Shown here piece by piece: positions 33,004 through 42,921 of a DNA stretch of 64,000 nt. Location of the stretch: positions 806,001 through 870,000 of the forward strand of contig NZ_FNNP01000001.1 of the NCBI RefSeq assembly GCF_900106805.1, given 5' to 3'. Under the pieces are notes generated by a model, which was not told the origin of the DNA, ran no database searches, and saw nothing but the letters and a program-made list of their open reading frames with translations. The translations under genes were made by a program, and so were the position numbers. The DNA comes from Ruegeria halocynthiae. Its GTDB lineage: Bacteria; Pseudomonadota; Alphaproteobacteria; Rhodobacterales; Rhodobacteraceae. The stretch's first letter is position 1. The number at the start of each line of letters is the position of its first letter.

Positions 33004-36000
33004 TCACTCTGCCGCAGACCGCATCTCGGGCCCACCATTTTGGATCACGGCAAGCAATTCCTCTCGCCGTTTCGCAGCCTTGGCTTCGTTTGCGATCAAA
33101 ACCTGACCAAACCCGCGAATGTCCAATGGCAATGCCGCGAGTGTTGCAATCGCATCGCGTGTCTCTGGGGTGAGCTTTGTCAGAACTTCTTTCATGTCCT
33201 TTTCATACTGACGGATCAGGGCGCGCTCCATCCTGCGTTCAGCCGAATAACCGAACAGATCCAGCGGCGTGCCACGCAGAACTTTCAGCTTCGCAAGCAC
33301 CCCCAAAGGCCCCAAGAACCATTCACCAAAGGCCTTTTTAGGTGGGCGACCATTCTCGCCTTTTGTGCCCAACGTCGGTGGCGCAAGGTGAAAGGTCATC
33401 TTGAAGTCACCATCAAACTCGGCCGCGGCCTTCTGACGACTGTCGAGCAGCAAACGCGCGACCTCGTATTCATCCTTGTAGGACAAGAGCTTGTGATACC
33501 CTTTTGCAACCGCCTCGCGAACAAATTTGTCTTCTACACTCGCGACCAGCTTGCGATAGCGTTTCGCCAACCGCTTGCCTTGATAATCGCCAAGATGTGC
33601 GGCGCGAAAGTCGATCACCTGATCCAGAGTCTTCGGCAGTTCCGCCACGTTTGGGCGCAGAGTCTTCTCGACCTCTTCGGGATGTGTGACCGCCCAACGA
33701 CCCACCTCAAAGGCGCGTTTGTTACGTTCCACAGCAGCGCCGTTCAATTCGATCGCTTCCATGATTGCCTGATGCCGGATTGGTATTAACCCACGCTGCC
33801 AAGTGGCGCCAAACACCATCATGTTGGAATAGATCGAATCCCCCATTACTGCGCGCGCCAGATCGGTGGCATCAAACAGATCAACCGAATCCTTAAGCCG
33901 TGCTCTCAACGCCAGCTCGAGGCGGTCGCCTGGGATCTTAAAATCAGTGTCGCGGGTGAAATCGCCCGTGACGATTTCGTGATTGTTCACCACGGCACCG
34001 GATTGGCCTGCGCGCATCAGCCCCAGAGTCTTCGCGCCAGCCGACACAACCAGATCCCCCCCGATCAGAGCATGAGCCTCTCCGGTCGCGACGCGAATTG
34101 CGCTGATATCATCAGGCGCGTTCGCAAGGCGACAATGGATGTGAACCGCACCGCCCTTTTGTGCCAGACCCGCCATCTCCATCATGCCTGCAGCCTTACC
34201 GTCGATCTGTGCGGCCTGCGCAAGAACTGCACCAATCGTTACAACGCCGGTACCACCGACACCTGTGATGACAACGTTATGTGTGCCGTCAATTTGCGGC
34301 AGGCTCGGTCCGGGCAGGTCCGGCAGATCGATCTCGGTCGTTGCCTCTTTGCGAACCTTTGCACCTTCGACGGTTATGAACGAGGGGCAAAATCCGTTCA
34401 AACACGAGAAGTCCTTGTTGCAGCTTGATTGATCAATCGACCGCTTTCGTCCCAGCTCCGTTTCCTTCGGAACAATCGAGACGCAGTTCGACTGCACCCC
34501 GCAATCACCGCACCCTTCGCAGATATCGGTATTGATAAACACACGCTTGTCCGGGTCCGGGAACATCCCCCGCTTGCGCCGCCTGCGCTTTTCGGCAGCA
34601 CAGGTCTGGATGTAAACAATGACCGATACGCCTTCTATTTCGCGAAACTTACCCTGAACCTTCATCAGGTCTGCCCGTTCAAAAGTCTCGATACCGGCAG
34701 GCATGGCCTTGAAATTCACATCTTCTTTCTCGTCATAGACGACCGCGACGTCCCTGACACCCATGGCCTTGACCTCGGCCACGATCCGTTCGGCGCTCAA
34801 CCCGCCTTCGTTTTCCTGCCCCCCCGTCATGGCGACGGCATCATTGAACAGGATTTTGAACGTGATGTTGGTACCCGCCGCCAGCGCAGCCCGGATCGCC
34901 TGAACGCCCGAGTGGTTGTATGTACCATCACCGAGGTTCTGGAACACGTGATTGGTGGTCGAAAACGGAGCCTCCCCTACCCAATTTGCCCCTTCACCAC
35001 CCATCTGAGTGAACCCGGTGGTTTCACGATCCATCCACTGCACCATGTAGTGACAGCCTATCCCCGCATAAGCCCGGCTGCCTTCCGGCAACTTGGTCGA
35101 ACTGTTATGCGGGCAACCCGAACAGAAATACGGCAATCGAGCCGCGATTTCTTGTGCGTTGTCGGCTCGCCGCGCCTCATCAAGTTTTGCTAGTCCGGCG
35201 CGAACGCCGTCCGTATCATGACCTTCCTCAATCAAAATCTCGCCCAGCTTTTCGGCGATCATGATCGGGTCAAGCGCCCCTCGGGTCGGGAACAGCTCTT
35301 CACGGTGCAGCGTTCCGGCACCACCCTTGTACCAGCCGTACACGCGACGACCGCGCCGGTCGTCAAAGATGGCCTCTTTGACCTGAACTTCGATCAGCTT
35401 GCGTTTTTCCTCGACGATAACGATCAGATCCAGACCTTCAGCCCAGTCGTGGAACCCCTTCATATCTAACGGGAAAGTCTGACCGATCTTGTAGGTCGTT
35501 ATACCCAATCGCTCGGCTTCGCTGGCGTTGATATTGAGTAGCGACATGGCGTGAACCAAATCCAACCAGTTCTTGCCCGCAGCAACAAAACCGATCTTCG
35601 CGCCAGGTTTTCCCCAAACCCGCTTGTCCAATTTGTTGGCGTGAGAAAACGTTTCGGCCGCGAAGCGTTTGTAATCAATGACACGTGCCTCTTGCAGATG
35701 AGGCGTATCGCCCAACCGAATGTTCAGACCGCCATCAGGCATATCGAACGGAGGAACCGTCAACTGCATCCGGTCGGGGTGACCATCCACAACCGAGGTG
35801 ACCTCGATTGTGTCCTTCATCGTCTTCAATCCGACCCAGACGCCAGCGAACCGGCTAAGTGCAAAGCCGTAAACGCCATAATCCAGTATTTCCTGAACAC
35901 CAGCCGGGCTGACAACAGGCATATACATATCGACCAAAGACCATTCCGACTGATGCAACACGGTTGAGCTTTCGCCGGTATGATCATCCCCCATCGCCAT

Positions 36001-36423
36001 CAGCACGCCCCCATGCTGAGCGGTACCAGCCATATTCGCATGGCGCATGACGTCGCCCGACCGGTCGACACCGGGACCTTTCCCGTACCACAGACCAAAC
36101 ACACCATCGAATTTGCCGTCCCCGCGCAATCCGGCCTGTTGGCTGCCCCACAGTGCGGTGGCCGCAAGGTCTTCGTTCAGACCGTATTGAAAGGTTACAT
36201 CGCTTTCAGCCAGTTGCTTTTCAGCACGCGACATCTGAAGGTCAACCGCCCCAAGCGGTGAACCACGATATCCCGTCACAAGACCCGCGGTATTCAGCCC
36301 CGCCGCCCTGTCGCGTTCCTTTTGCATCAGCATCAGTCGCACCAGCGCCTGTGTGCCGTTCAAAAGAACCGGGCTTTTGGACAGATCGAACCGATCATTC
36401 AATGTGATTTTCGGCTGACTCAT
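33004..36423 (-). CDS. Indolepyruvate ferredoxin oxidoreductase, fused alpha and beta parts
   Basis: This thiamine-diphosphate enzyme oxidatively decarboxylates aryl pyruvates to acyl-CoA, in the breakdown of aromatic amino acids. The single 1139-residue chain holds an N-terminal pyrimidine-binding part, a C-terminal TPP part with YFCSGCPHNSSTKLPEG and DGTYNHSGVQAIRAAL, a ferredoxin-like [4Fe-4S] site with CEGCGDCGVQSNCVSI (about residue 645), and a gamma-type domain with VGGTGVVTIGAVLAQAA. Such IorAB fusions are common in proteobacteria. The natural electron acceptor is not encoded nearby. A LysR-type gene lies divergently, with a palindrome between the two. Confidence 0.93.
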   Translation of the reverse strand: MSQPKITLNDRFDLSKSPVLLNGTQALVRLMLMQKERDRAAGLNTAGLVTGYRGSPLGAVDLQMSRAEKQLAESDVTFQYGLNEDLAATALWGSQQAGLRGDGKFDGVFGLWYGKGPGVDRSGDVMRHANMAGTAQHGGVLMAMGDDHTGESSTVLHQSEWSLVDMYMPVVSPAGVQEILDYGVYGFALSRFAGVWVGLKTMKDTIEVTSVVDGHPDRMQLTVPPFDMPDGGLNIRLGDTPHLQEARVIDYKRFAAETFSHANKLDKRVWGKPGAKIGFVAAGKNWLDLVHAMSLLNINASEAERLGITTYKIGQTFPLDMKGFHDWAEGLDLIVIVEEKRKLIEVQVKEAIFDDRRGRRVYGWYKGGAGTLHREELFPTRGALDPIMIAEKLGEILIEEGHDTDGVRAGLAKLDEARRADNAQEIAARLPYFCSGCPHNSSTKLPEGSRAYAGIGCHYMVQWMDRETTGFTQMGGEGANWVGEAPFSTTNHVFQNLGDGTYNHSGVQAIRAALAAGTNITFKILFNDAVAMTGGQENEGGLSAERIVAEVKAMGVRDVAVVYDEKEDVNFKAMPAGIETFERADLMKVQGKFREIEGVSVIVYIQTCAAEKRRRRKRGMFPDPDKRVFINTDICEGCGDCGVQSNCVSIVPKETELGRKRSIDQSSCNKDFSCLNGFCPSFITVEGAKVRKEATTEIDLPDLPGPSLPQIDGTHNVVITGVGGTGVVTIGAVLAQAAQIDGKAAGMMEMAGLAQKGGAVHIHCRLANAPDDISAIRVATGEAHALIGGDLVVSAGAKTLGLMRAGQSGAVVNNHEIVTGDFTRDTDFKIPGDRLELALRARLKDSVDLFDATDLARAVMGDSIYSNMMVFGATWQRGLIPIRHQAIMEAIELNGAAVERNKRAFEVGRWAVTHPEEVEKTLRPNVAELPKTLDQVIDFRAAHLGDYQGKRLAKRYRKLVASVEDKFVREAVAKGYHKLLSYKDEYEVARLLLDSRQKAAAEFDGDFKMTFHLAPPTLGTKGENGRPPKKAFGEWFLGPLGVLAKLKVLRGTPLDLFGYSAERRMERALIRQYEKDMKEVLTKLTPETRDAIATLAALPLDIRGFGQVLIANEAKAAKRREELLAVIQNGGPEMRSAAE

Positions 36424-36471
36424 CTGACGTCTCCCCTCGTCGGATTAGTGTGCTGTATTTGGTATCATATT

Positions 36472-36490
36472 AGGTCATAATTACTGACCT
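36472..36490. promoter_or_regulatory. AGGTCA-N7-TGACCT palindrome in the ior/lysR divergent region
   Basis: A perfect 6-bp inverted repeat AGGTCA (36472-36477) and TGACCT (36485-36490) flanks TAATTAC, in the 169-bp region between the divergent oxidoreductase and LysR-type genes. The dyad with an A/T-rich centre suits a LysR-type binding site that controls both genes. Confidence 0.55.
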
Positions 36491-36592
36491 GTATAGCAAA
36501 TTTCTCTATTGCCGTAACGATTTCCCGGTTTGAATGTGGAATTTGTTACCTGTTTCATATAGGGCTGCCAAAAGATAACGAAAGTTGCGGCG

Positions 36593-37501
36593 ATGGATTG
36601 GGACAAGCTCAGAATATTTCACGCGGTTGCGGATGCAGGCAGCCTCACACATGCAGGGGACAAGCTGAATTTGTCCCAATCTGCCGTGAGTCGTCAGATC
36701 CGGGCGCTCGAAGAATCACTGGATGCGACCCTGTTCCACCGGCACGCGCGCGGATTGATCCTGACCGAACAGGGGGAATTGCTGTTTGATGCCACGTCGG
36801 CAATGTCGAAACGTCTGGACGCTGCCGCCGCACGCATCCGTGACAGCGAAGATGAGGTGTTCGGCGTCCTACGGGTAACCACGACTTTTGGATTTGGCAC
36901 CTTGTGGCTCGCCCCGCGCCTGCCCAAACTCTATGAGCAATACCCCGACCTCAATATCGACCTCATGCTTGAAGAACGGGTTTTGGACCTGCCCATGCGC
37001 GAAGCCGACGTGGCCATCCGCATGAAAGAGCCCAGCCAAGCCGATCTGGTGCGCAAGCGCCTGATGACGGTTCAGATGCTGCTCTATGCAACGCGAAGCT
37101 ATCTCGATACTCATGGCGGCGCTCCTGAAACGCTGGAAGAAATCTCAAAGCACAGATTGATCTGCCAAACACCATCGGCCCCGCAGGTCGGCGCAAGTGC
37201 ATCAATGGTTCGGCACGTGATGACCTATAATCCTGGCTCGTTGTTGACCGTGAACAATTATTTCGGAGTTCTTCAGGGCGTGCTTCATGATCTTGGGATC
37301 GGAGTGCTGCCTGACTATGTGACCGAGGACTTCCCAGACCTGGTTCCCGTCATGTCAGATATTGAAAGCGCGGATGTTCCAGTATACCTCGCCTACCCCG
37401 AAGAATTGCGTCATTCCAAACGGATAGCTGCGTTTCGGGATTTCGTGCAAGACGAGATTATCGCCCATCGTAAACAACTGAGGCAATTGGGCAAACTGTA
37501 G
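36593..37501 (+). CDS. LysR family transcriptional regulator
   Basis: The N-terminal winged helix (residues 2-60: LRIFHAVADAGSLTHAGDKL, LSQSAVSRQIRALEESLDA) and the periplasmic-binding-protein-like effector domain (about 90-295) define a LysR regulator. It diverges from the indolepyruvate oxidoreductase gene and is the natural candidate to control it, perhaps in response to an aromatic keto acid. The length of 302 residues is normal. Confidence 0.92.
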   Translation: MDWDKLRIFHAVADAGSLTHAGDKLNLSQSAVSRQIRALEESLDATLFHRHARGLILTEQGELLFDATSAMSKRLDAAAARIRDSEDEVFGVLRVTTTFGFGTLWLAPRLPKLYEQYPDLNIDLMLEERVLDLPMREADVAIRMKEPSQADLVRKRLMTVQMLLYATRSYLDTHGGAPETLEEISKHRLICQTPSAPQVGASASMVRHVMTYNPGSLLTVNNYFGVLQGVLHDLGIGVLPDYVTEDFPDLVPVMSDIESADVPVYLAYPEELRHSKRIAAFRDFVQDEIIAHRKQLRQLGKL

Positions 37502-37551
37502 CCATGCACGCTGAGCATAGCGGGCATGTCATTCGCATGCACTAATAGACC

Positions 37552-37580
37552 TTGATCGTTAACAAACTGATCCCTAAATG
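37552..37580 (+). promoter_or_regulatory. Promoter of candidate small RNA
   Basis: TTGATC (37552-37557) and TAAATG (37575-37580) are separated by 17 bp. They predict a transcript start near 37587, about 80 bp before a strong terminator, with no gene in between. Confidence 0.5.
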
Positions 37581-37586
37581 GGCAAT

Positions 37587-37669
37587 TGAAGGCGGTGATG
37601 CTGTAACGCTCATCATCTTCATACCTCCCTGTTGGACTACGGCCGAGCTTAGTGCTCGGCCTTTTTTTT
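37587..37669 (+). ncRNA. Candidate small RNA of about 83 nt
   Basis: Between the LysR-type gene and the MscS gene lies a short unit with its own promoter and a clear structure. A stem GGTGATG (37594-37600) and CATCATC (37611-37617) is followed by a single-stranded stretch holding CCTCCC (37624-37629). A terminator hairpin GGCCGAGC-TTAGT-GCTCGGCC and eight T residues then follow (37641-37669). The CCUCCC can pair with Shine-Dalgarno sequences. This layout is like several alphaproteobacterial regulatory RNAs. Alternatively the hairpin only ends the lysR transcript. Confidence 0.55.
37641..37669 (+). terminator. Strong rho-independent terminator
   Basis: GGCCGAGC (37641-37648), a TTAGT loop and GCTCGGCC (37654-37661) are followed by eight T residues. 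This is the clearest one-sided terminator in the window. It stops transcripts that enter from the lysR side, about 100 bp before the MscS gene. Confidence 0.93.
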
Positions 37670-37770
37670 GCACCAGGCAGATGCAATTCCAAGGAAAGCA
37701 CTGGGAAAATCGAACACCCGGGCCTATGATCCCGGAAAAACAATCAAAATTCGTGTTCGAGGGCAAATTC

Positions 37771-40017
37771 ATGTTCCACTCAATCCGCCTATTGCTGGCG
37801 ATGGTATCTGTCTTGTTACTGGCTGTTCCGCTTCATGCACAAGACTCAAGCACAACTTCCACGGTAACGATACCCGAGGATCTAACGCCCGAGCAGGTCG
37901 ACGACCTCGTGGCTCGCATGTCTGATGATCAGGTACGCGCAATTTTGTTGGAACGCCTTGACGCAGTTGCCGAAAAGCACGCCAAAGCCAATGAAGATCA
38001 TGAGGACCCTCTGACCGAGATCAACGAAATCTGGGCTGAGATGGTCACATCGTGGACCCAGGTTCTGACGACTCTACCCAATATCGTCAGCGCACAGGTC
38101 AAAGCGTTCGACAATTTTTCAACGACGTTTGGGTCAAGCGGCGTGTTGAAGCTTCTTGGACTGATCTTGATGGTTCTGGTGGCCGGATACGTCGCCGAAA
38201 AGCTGTTTAGCCTACTCACCCGCAAGTGGCACGAACACGCAGGCGGTGAAGACGATGCAGACCTTTGGGGTGCCGTGCGGTATCTGTTTCGCCGGTTCTG
38301 TCGCGAGATCGCCGGACTGGTTGTGTTCTATGTCGTGATACGTGCGCTCGGGCGTGGTCTGTTGACGACAGAACAGATCACGTTTGCTGCTCCATTTGTA
38401 TTCTACTTGATCTGGATTCCGCGATTGGGTGCTGCAGCCTCACGTTTCATATTGGCCCCCAACAAGCCGCACTATCGGTTGGTCAATATTGATGATCATT
38501 GGGCGAAATACCTGCACCGAAATCTGATAGGCCTCCTTATCCTGGTCGGGTTAACTCTGTTCGTCGTCCGGTTTAATGCGCTCAACGGCGTCACACCTGC
38601 GGATACCCGGATCGGTTTCTGGCTCAATGCAGCGATACACATCTATATCGGCGTAATTGCCTGGACGGCGCGGGAGGGGTTGTCTCAGATGATGCTGGGC
38701 ACCGACCCGGATCACACCAAATTTGACGAAGAAGTGGCCCACTATTACCCCTATTTCGCTATCGGCGTTTCAGCGGTCATCTGGTTTCTTGTCGAGTTTC
38801 TTATTGCACAGCGTGATCCCACAACCATCGCTCTGCTCTCTAAGGGGCCACACTTCACGACAATGTTCTGGCTGTTGATTGCACCAGCGCTGGATACGCT
38901 CATACGCGGACTCGTACGTCACCTTCAGCCCCCCATGTCCGGTGAAGGACCGTTGGCCGAAAAAGCTTATCGGTCGACCAAGCGCAGCTACATCCGGATT
39001 GGCCGCGTTCTGGCCGGGCTGTTTGTTGTCTTCATGATTGCCCGTGTCTGGCATCTTGATCTGCGCCATGTCGCATCTGCCGGTATCGGAGCTGAAGTCG
39101 GCGGAGCGATTATTGAGTTCCTGCTGATCATTGCCGTGGGTTACATCCTGAACGAGATTGTCTCGCTTTGGATCAACCGCCGTTTGGCGAAAGAGCAAAC
39201 CGCAGCCGAGGAATTGGACGAAGAAGCCGGTGGCGAAGGCGGCGGCGCGGGCGGATCTCGTCTGGCAACCGTACTACCACTGCTGCGGATCACCGCGCAG
39301 GCTACCATCACAGTCATTTTCGGCCTGTTGGCGCTGGGTGCGCTGGGCATCAACATCACACCACTTCTAGCTGGTGCTGGCGTTCTGGGTCTGGCCATCG
39401 GCTTTGGTGCGCAGAAGTTGGTGGCTGATATTGTGGGCGGCATCTTCTTCCTGATTGATGACGCCTTCCGTGTTGGCGAATATGTCGATGTAGGCGGCAC
39501 AATGGGAACGGTCGAGAAAATCTCGATCCGCTCGATGCAGCTGCGCCACCACCGTGGTCCGGTTCACACGATCCCCTATGGTGAGATTCAGAAACTTACC
39601 AATTTCAGCCGAGATTGGGTGATCATGAAGCTGAAGTTCACCGTGCCCTTCGACACAGATCCCAACAAGGTCAAGAAGATCTTTAAGAAGATCGGTGCCG
39701 AGATGATGGCCGACGAAACCCACAAGGATGGTTTCCTGCAGCCCTTCAAATCGCAAGGTGTCTTTGACTTTGACGATGTTGGCATGATCATCCGCGGTAA
39801 ATTCATGGCTCTACCCGGCAAGCAATTCACACTACGAAAGGAAATCTTCAACCGTGTTAAGGCCGAGTTCAATGCCAATGGCATCGACTTTGCCCGCCGT
39901 GAAGTTCGGGTGGCGATCCCGGGTCTGGAAGAAGCAGAGAGTCTTACAGAAGAGCAAAAAGCAGCCGCCGGCGCTGCTGCTGCCGACGCCGTCAATAAAG
40001 CACAAAACCCGGCGTAA
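37771..40017 (+). CDS. Large MscS-family mechanosensitive channel
   Basis: This is an inner-membrane channel of the MscS superfamily, in the long form of about 748 residues. A signal peptide (residues 1-25, ending PLHAQ) is followed by a periplasmic helical part with DLTPEQVDDLVARMSDD. Many membrane helices follow, and the pore-lining helix is the glycine/alanine-rich GVLGLAIGFGAQKLVADIVG. The C-terminal beta domain contains RVGEYVDVGGTMGTVEKISI. The ATG at 37771 starts the signal peptide and has GAGG upstream. It probably releases solutes on osmotic downshock. A palindromic terminator follows at 40076-40105. Confidence 0.9.
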   Translation: MFHSIRLLLAMVSVLLLAVPLHAQDSSTTSTVTIPEDLTPEQVDDLVARMSDDQVRAILLERLDAVAEKHAKANEDHEDPLTEINEIWAEMVTSWTQVLTTLPNIVSAQVKAFDNFSTTFGSSGVLKLLGLILMVLVAGYVAEKLFSLLTRKWHEHAGGEDDADLWGAVRYLFRRFCREIAGLVVFYVVIRALGRGLLTTEQITFAAPFVFYLIWIPRLGAAASRFILAPNKPHYRLVNIDDHWAKYLHRNLIGLLILVGLTLFVVRFNALNGVTPADTRIGFWLNAAIHIYIGVIAWTAREGLSQMMLGTDPDHTKFDEEVAHYYPYFAIGVSAVIWFLVEFLIAQRDPTTIALLSKGPHFTTMFWLLIAPALDTLIRGLVRHLQPPMSGEGPLAEKAYRSTKRSYIRIGRVLAGLFVVFMIARVWHLDLRHVASAGIGAEVGGAIIEFLLIIAVGYILNEIVSLWINRRLAKEQTAAEELDEEAGGEGGGAGGSRLATVLPLLRITAQATITVIFGLLALGALGINITPLLAGAGVLGLAIGFGAQKLVADIVGGIFFLIDDAFRVGEYVDVGGTMGTVEKISIRSMQLRHHRGPVHTIPYGEIQKLTNFSRDWVIMKLKFTVPFDTDPNKVKKIFKKIGAEMMADETHKDGFLQPFKSQGVFDFDDVGMIIRGKFMALPGKQFTLRKEIFNRVKAEFNANGIDFARREVRVAIPGLEEAESLTEEQKAAAGAAAADAVNKAQNPA

Positions 40018-40075
40018 ACTGGACGGGTCAGTCATCATCGCTTCGATGGCTGATCCCGAAATCAACAAATAAACA

Positions 40076-40109
40076 TACGGAACCGGCGGTATTGTCGGTT
40101 CCGTATTTT
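40076..40109 (+). terminator. Terminator after the MscS gene
   Basis: TACGGAACCG (40076-40085) and CGGTTCCGTA (40096-40105) form a perfect 10-bp stem with a 10-nt loop, followed by TTTT. Confidence 0.85.
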
Positions 40110-40207
40110 CTTTTCGAGGCAGACCTGCGCTGACTTGACCCTTCCCACGGGCGCCCCCTTGTCATAAAAGGCGCGCAATCTCGGCTACCATGGACACAGG
40201 ACAGACA

Positions 40208-42367
40208 ATGCAAGAGCCCGCCATCACCCCGGATCTGATTGCCGCACATGGGTTGAAGCCCGAAGAATACGATATGATCCTCGAGATCATCGGGCGCGAA
40301 CCGACCTTTACGGAACTCGGCATCTTTTCCGCGATGTGGAACGAGCATTGTTCCTACAAATCGTCGAAGAAGTGGCTGCGTACCCTGCCGACCTCGGGCC
40401 CTCAGGTCATTTGCGGCCCGGGTGAAAACGCCGGTGTGGTCGACATTGGCGATGGCCAGGCTGTGGTGTTCAAGATGGAAAGCCACAACCATCCCTCATA
40501 TATCGAGCCCTATCAGGGCGCCGCGACCGGCGTAGGTGGTATCCTGCGTGACGTGTTCACTATGGGTGCGCGTCCAATCGCTTCGATGAACGCGCTGTCA
40601 TTTGGTGAACCCGGCCACCACAAGACCCGCCAATTGGTGAATGGTGTAGTCGAAGGTATCGGCGGCTATGGCAACTGTTTCGGTGTACCCTGCGTGGGTG
40701 GCGAAGTTCGCTTCCACCCGGCCTATAATGGCAATTGCCTCGTAAACGCGTTTGCCGCAGGTCTGGCCGACAGTGACAAGATTTTCTACTCGGCGGCCTC
40801 GGGCGTCGGTATGCCGGTCGTTTATCTGGGCGCAAAAACCGGTCGCGATGGCGTGGGCGGCGCAACCATGGCTTCGGCTGAGTTCGACGACACCATCGAA
40901 GAAAAACGCCCCACCGTTCAGGTCGGCGATCCCTTCACCGAGAAACGCCTGATGGAAGCGACGCTGGAACTGATGCAGACCGGTGCCGTGATTTCGATCC
41001 AGGATATGGGTGCTGCGGGTCTGACCTGCTCGGCCGTTGAAATGGGCGACAAAGGCGGGCTCGGCGTACGCCTCGACCTCGAAAGCGTCCCTCAACGCGA
41101 AGAGAACATGACAGCGTATGAAATGATGCTGTCGGAGTCTCAGGAACGGATGCTGATGGTTCTCAAACCCGAGCTTGAGGCCGAGGCCCGTGCCGTGTTC
41201 GAGAAATGGGATCTGGATTTTGCCATCGTTGGTGAAACGATTGCCGAAGACCGTTTCTTGATTATGCATAATGGTGAGGTCAAAGCCGATCTGGTCCTGT
41301 CCAAACTCTCTTCGACCGCTCCGGAGTACGACCGCCCTTGGGCGCCTACCCCACAAGCCGAAGACCTGGCCGACATCCCGCAAATCGATCCGATCGACGG
41401 TTTGCGCGCCTTGCTCTCGTCTCCCAACTACGCGGGCAAGCAATGGGTGTATGAGCAATATGATACGATGGTGATGGCGGATTCAGCGCGCATCCCGGGT
41501 CTGGGTGCAGGCATGGTCCGTGTGCATGGCACCGACAAGGTGCTGGCCTTTACCAGCGACGTGACTCCGCGCTATGTCCGCGCGAACCCGGTTGAAGGTG
41601 GCAAACAAGCAGTAGCCGAGGCTTATCGCAACCTGACTGCCGTTGGCGCCAAGCCGCTGGCAACCACCGACAACCTGAACTTCGGAAACCCTGAAAAGCC
41701 CGAAATCATGGGCCAGTTTGTCGGCGCCATCAAGGGTATCGGAGCAGCCGTTGACGCGCTGGATATGCCAATCGTTTCGGGAAATGTCTCGCTGTACAAT
41801 GAAACGGATGGTCAAGCGATCTTGCCAACGCCGACCATCGGCGCAGTTGGCCTGCTGGCCCATAGTGACGAGATCATTGGCAACGAGGTCCGCGACGGCC
41901 ACGTCGCGCTGGTCATCGGCGAAACCAATGGCCATCTGGGGCAATCCGCACTGCTGGCTGAAGTGTTCAACCGAGAAGACGGCGACGCGCCACATGTCGA
42001 TCTGGATGCTGAGGCGCGCAACGGCGACTTCATCCGTGCCAACCGTGAGATGATCAAGGCCTGTACTGATCTCAGCGACGGCGGGCTCGCATTGGCAGCG
42101 TTTGAACTGGCCGAAGCCGCAGGTGTCGGCGTTTGTCTCGATGATGCCTCGACCGAGTTTCTGTTCGGCGAAGATCAGGCCCGCTATTTGGTGGCCTGTA
42201 ATTTCGATCAGGCCGAAGCACTGATGATCACCGCCGGTCAGGCCGGGGTCCCGCTGATCTCGGTCGGTCGCTTCACGGACAACACCGTCAGGATCGGTAC
42301 CTCCGAGGCCTCACTGGAAGATTTGGCGGCAACCTATCGGGGCAGCTTTGCCGATGCAGTTGCCTGA
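40208..42367 (+). CDS. purL: Phosphoribosylformylglycinamidine synthase subunit PurL
   Basis: This is the large ATP-dependent synthase subunit of the small-PurL type (719 residues), which needs PurQ and PurS. Motifs include [15 protein letters not shown] and [20 protein letters not shown] near the N-terminus, and the second AIR-synthase half with [16 protein letters not shown] and [18 protein letters not shown]. The ATG at 40208 follows a GGACAG site and fits the family start; an ATG at 40190 is an alternative. It lies apart from purS and purQ, in a different orientation, with a terminator on each side. Confidence 0.95.
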   Translation: MQEPAITPDLIAAHGLKPEEYDMILEIIGREPTFTELGIFSAMWNEHCSYKSSKKWLRTLPTSGPQVICGPGENAGVVDIGDGQAVVFKMESHNHPSYIEPYQGAATGVGGILRDVFTMGARPIASMNALSFGEPGHHKTRQLVNGVVEGIGGYGNCFGVPCVGGEVRFHPAYNGNCLVNAFAAGLADSDKIFYSAASGVGMPVVYLGAKTGRDGVGGATMASAEFDDTIEEKRPTVQVGDPFTEKRLMEATLELMQTGAVISIQDMGAAGLTCSAVEMGDKGGLGVRLDLESVPQREENMTAYEMMLSESQERMLMVLKPELEAEARAVFEKWDLDFAIVGETIAEDRFLIMHNGEVKADLVLSKLSSTAPEYDRPWAPTPQAEDLADIPQIDPIDGLRALLSSPNYAGKQWVYEQYDTMVMADSARIPGLGAGMVRVHGTDKVLAFTSDVTPRYVRANPVEGGKQAVAEAYRNLTAVGAKPLATTDNLNFGNPEKPEIMGQFVGAIKGIGAAVDALDMPIVSGNVSLYNETDGQAILPTPTIGAVGLLAHSDEIIGNEVRDGHVALVIGETNGHLGQSALLAEVFNREDGDAPHVDLDAEARNGDFIRANREMIKACTDLSDGGLALAAFELAEAAGVGVCLDDASTEFLFGEDQARYLVACNFDQAEALMITAGQAGVPLISVGRFTDNTVRIGTSEASLEDLAATYRGSFADAVA

Positions 42368-42391
42368 TCACACGGTATCAGGAAAGCGCTG

Positions 42392-42418
42392 AACCTGCGC
42401 CCGGACAGGGCGCAGGTT
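42392..42418 (+). terminator. Terminator after purL
   Basis: AACCTGCGCCC (42392-42402) and GGGCGCAGGTT (42408-42418) form an 11-bp stem with a GGACA loop. The following TCGTTGTT is only partly T-rich. Confidence 0.75.
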
Positions 42419-42502
42419 TCGTTGTTCCAGCACGACCAAGCGCTCTTGCACGCTTGGTTCCGGCGCTCTACATCTTGAGAAAGACCATTAGGAGTTACCT
42501 AC

Positions 42503-42739
42503 ATGCCGATGAGCGCCCACGAAATCGAACACCTGCTGCGTGAAGCCTTTCCCGATGCAGAAATACAGGTCGGTGGTCAGGACGGCGTACACATGTCCGC
42601 CATGGTCGTGGACGAGAGCTTTCGCGGCAAGAACCGCGTTCAACAGCAGAGGGCTGTCTATGCGGCCCTGAAGGGCAAGATGGATGGCCCGGCTGGTGAG
42701 TTGCACGCATTGGCGTTGACAACGAAAGTGCCTGAATAG
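42503..42739 (+). CDS. bolA: BolA family protein
   Basis: This 78-residue protein of the BolA/IbaG class has the conserved HEIEHLLREAFPDAEIQV, the SAMVVDESFRGKNRVQQQR block and a C-terminal LHALALTTKVP with the histidine used in [2Fe-2S] sharing. BolA proteins partner with CGFS glutaredoxins. The grxD gene lies only 460 bp downstream in the same run, so the pair is likely to form the known BolA-Grx complex in iron-sulfur handling. Confidence 0.92.
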   Translation: MPMSAHEIEHLLREAFPDAEIQVGGQDGVHMSAMVVDESFRGKNRVQQQRAVYAALKGKMDGPAGELHALALTTKVPE

Positions 42740-42913
42740 TGGATGAGCCGATCGGGTGGGTGCTGCTAAGGCTGACCTATCTGGTCTTTGATGTTGTCAA
42801 CTGCATAGCGATCTTGTTTTGTGATTTGCCAAAGCTCCTGAAATACGGACCCAGATATTGGCGGGTCACAAGGAAAATGAGACGCTGCGACTTCGAACGT
42901 CGCCAAAGTTGAG
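42740..42913 (+). CDS. Possible small membrane protein between bolA and the next gene
   Basis: A GTG directly after the bolA stop opens 57 codons, ending at 42913. The product would have one hydrophobic helix (WVLLRLTYLVFDVVNCIAIL) followed by a basic tail. The reading frame fills the gap between bolA and the membrane-anchored protein gene at 42922. No separate ribosome-binding site is seen, so translation would depend on coupling to bolA. It could also be a chance frame. Confidence 0.3.
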
Positions 42914-42921
42914 TAACAAAA

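Noticed and set aside
40598..41458. A 286-codon minus-strand frame opposite purL
   Set aside because: purL is unambiguous on the plus strand, and the antisense frame has no ribosome-binding site or known motif.
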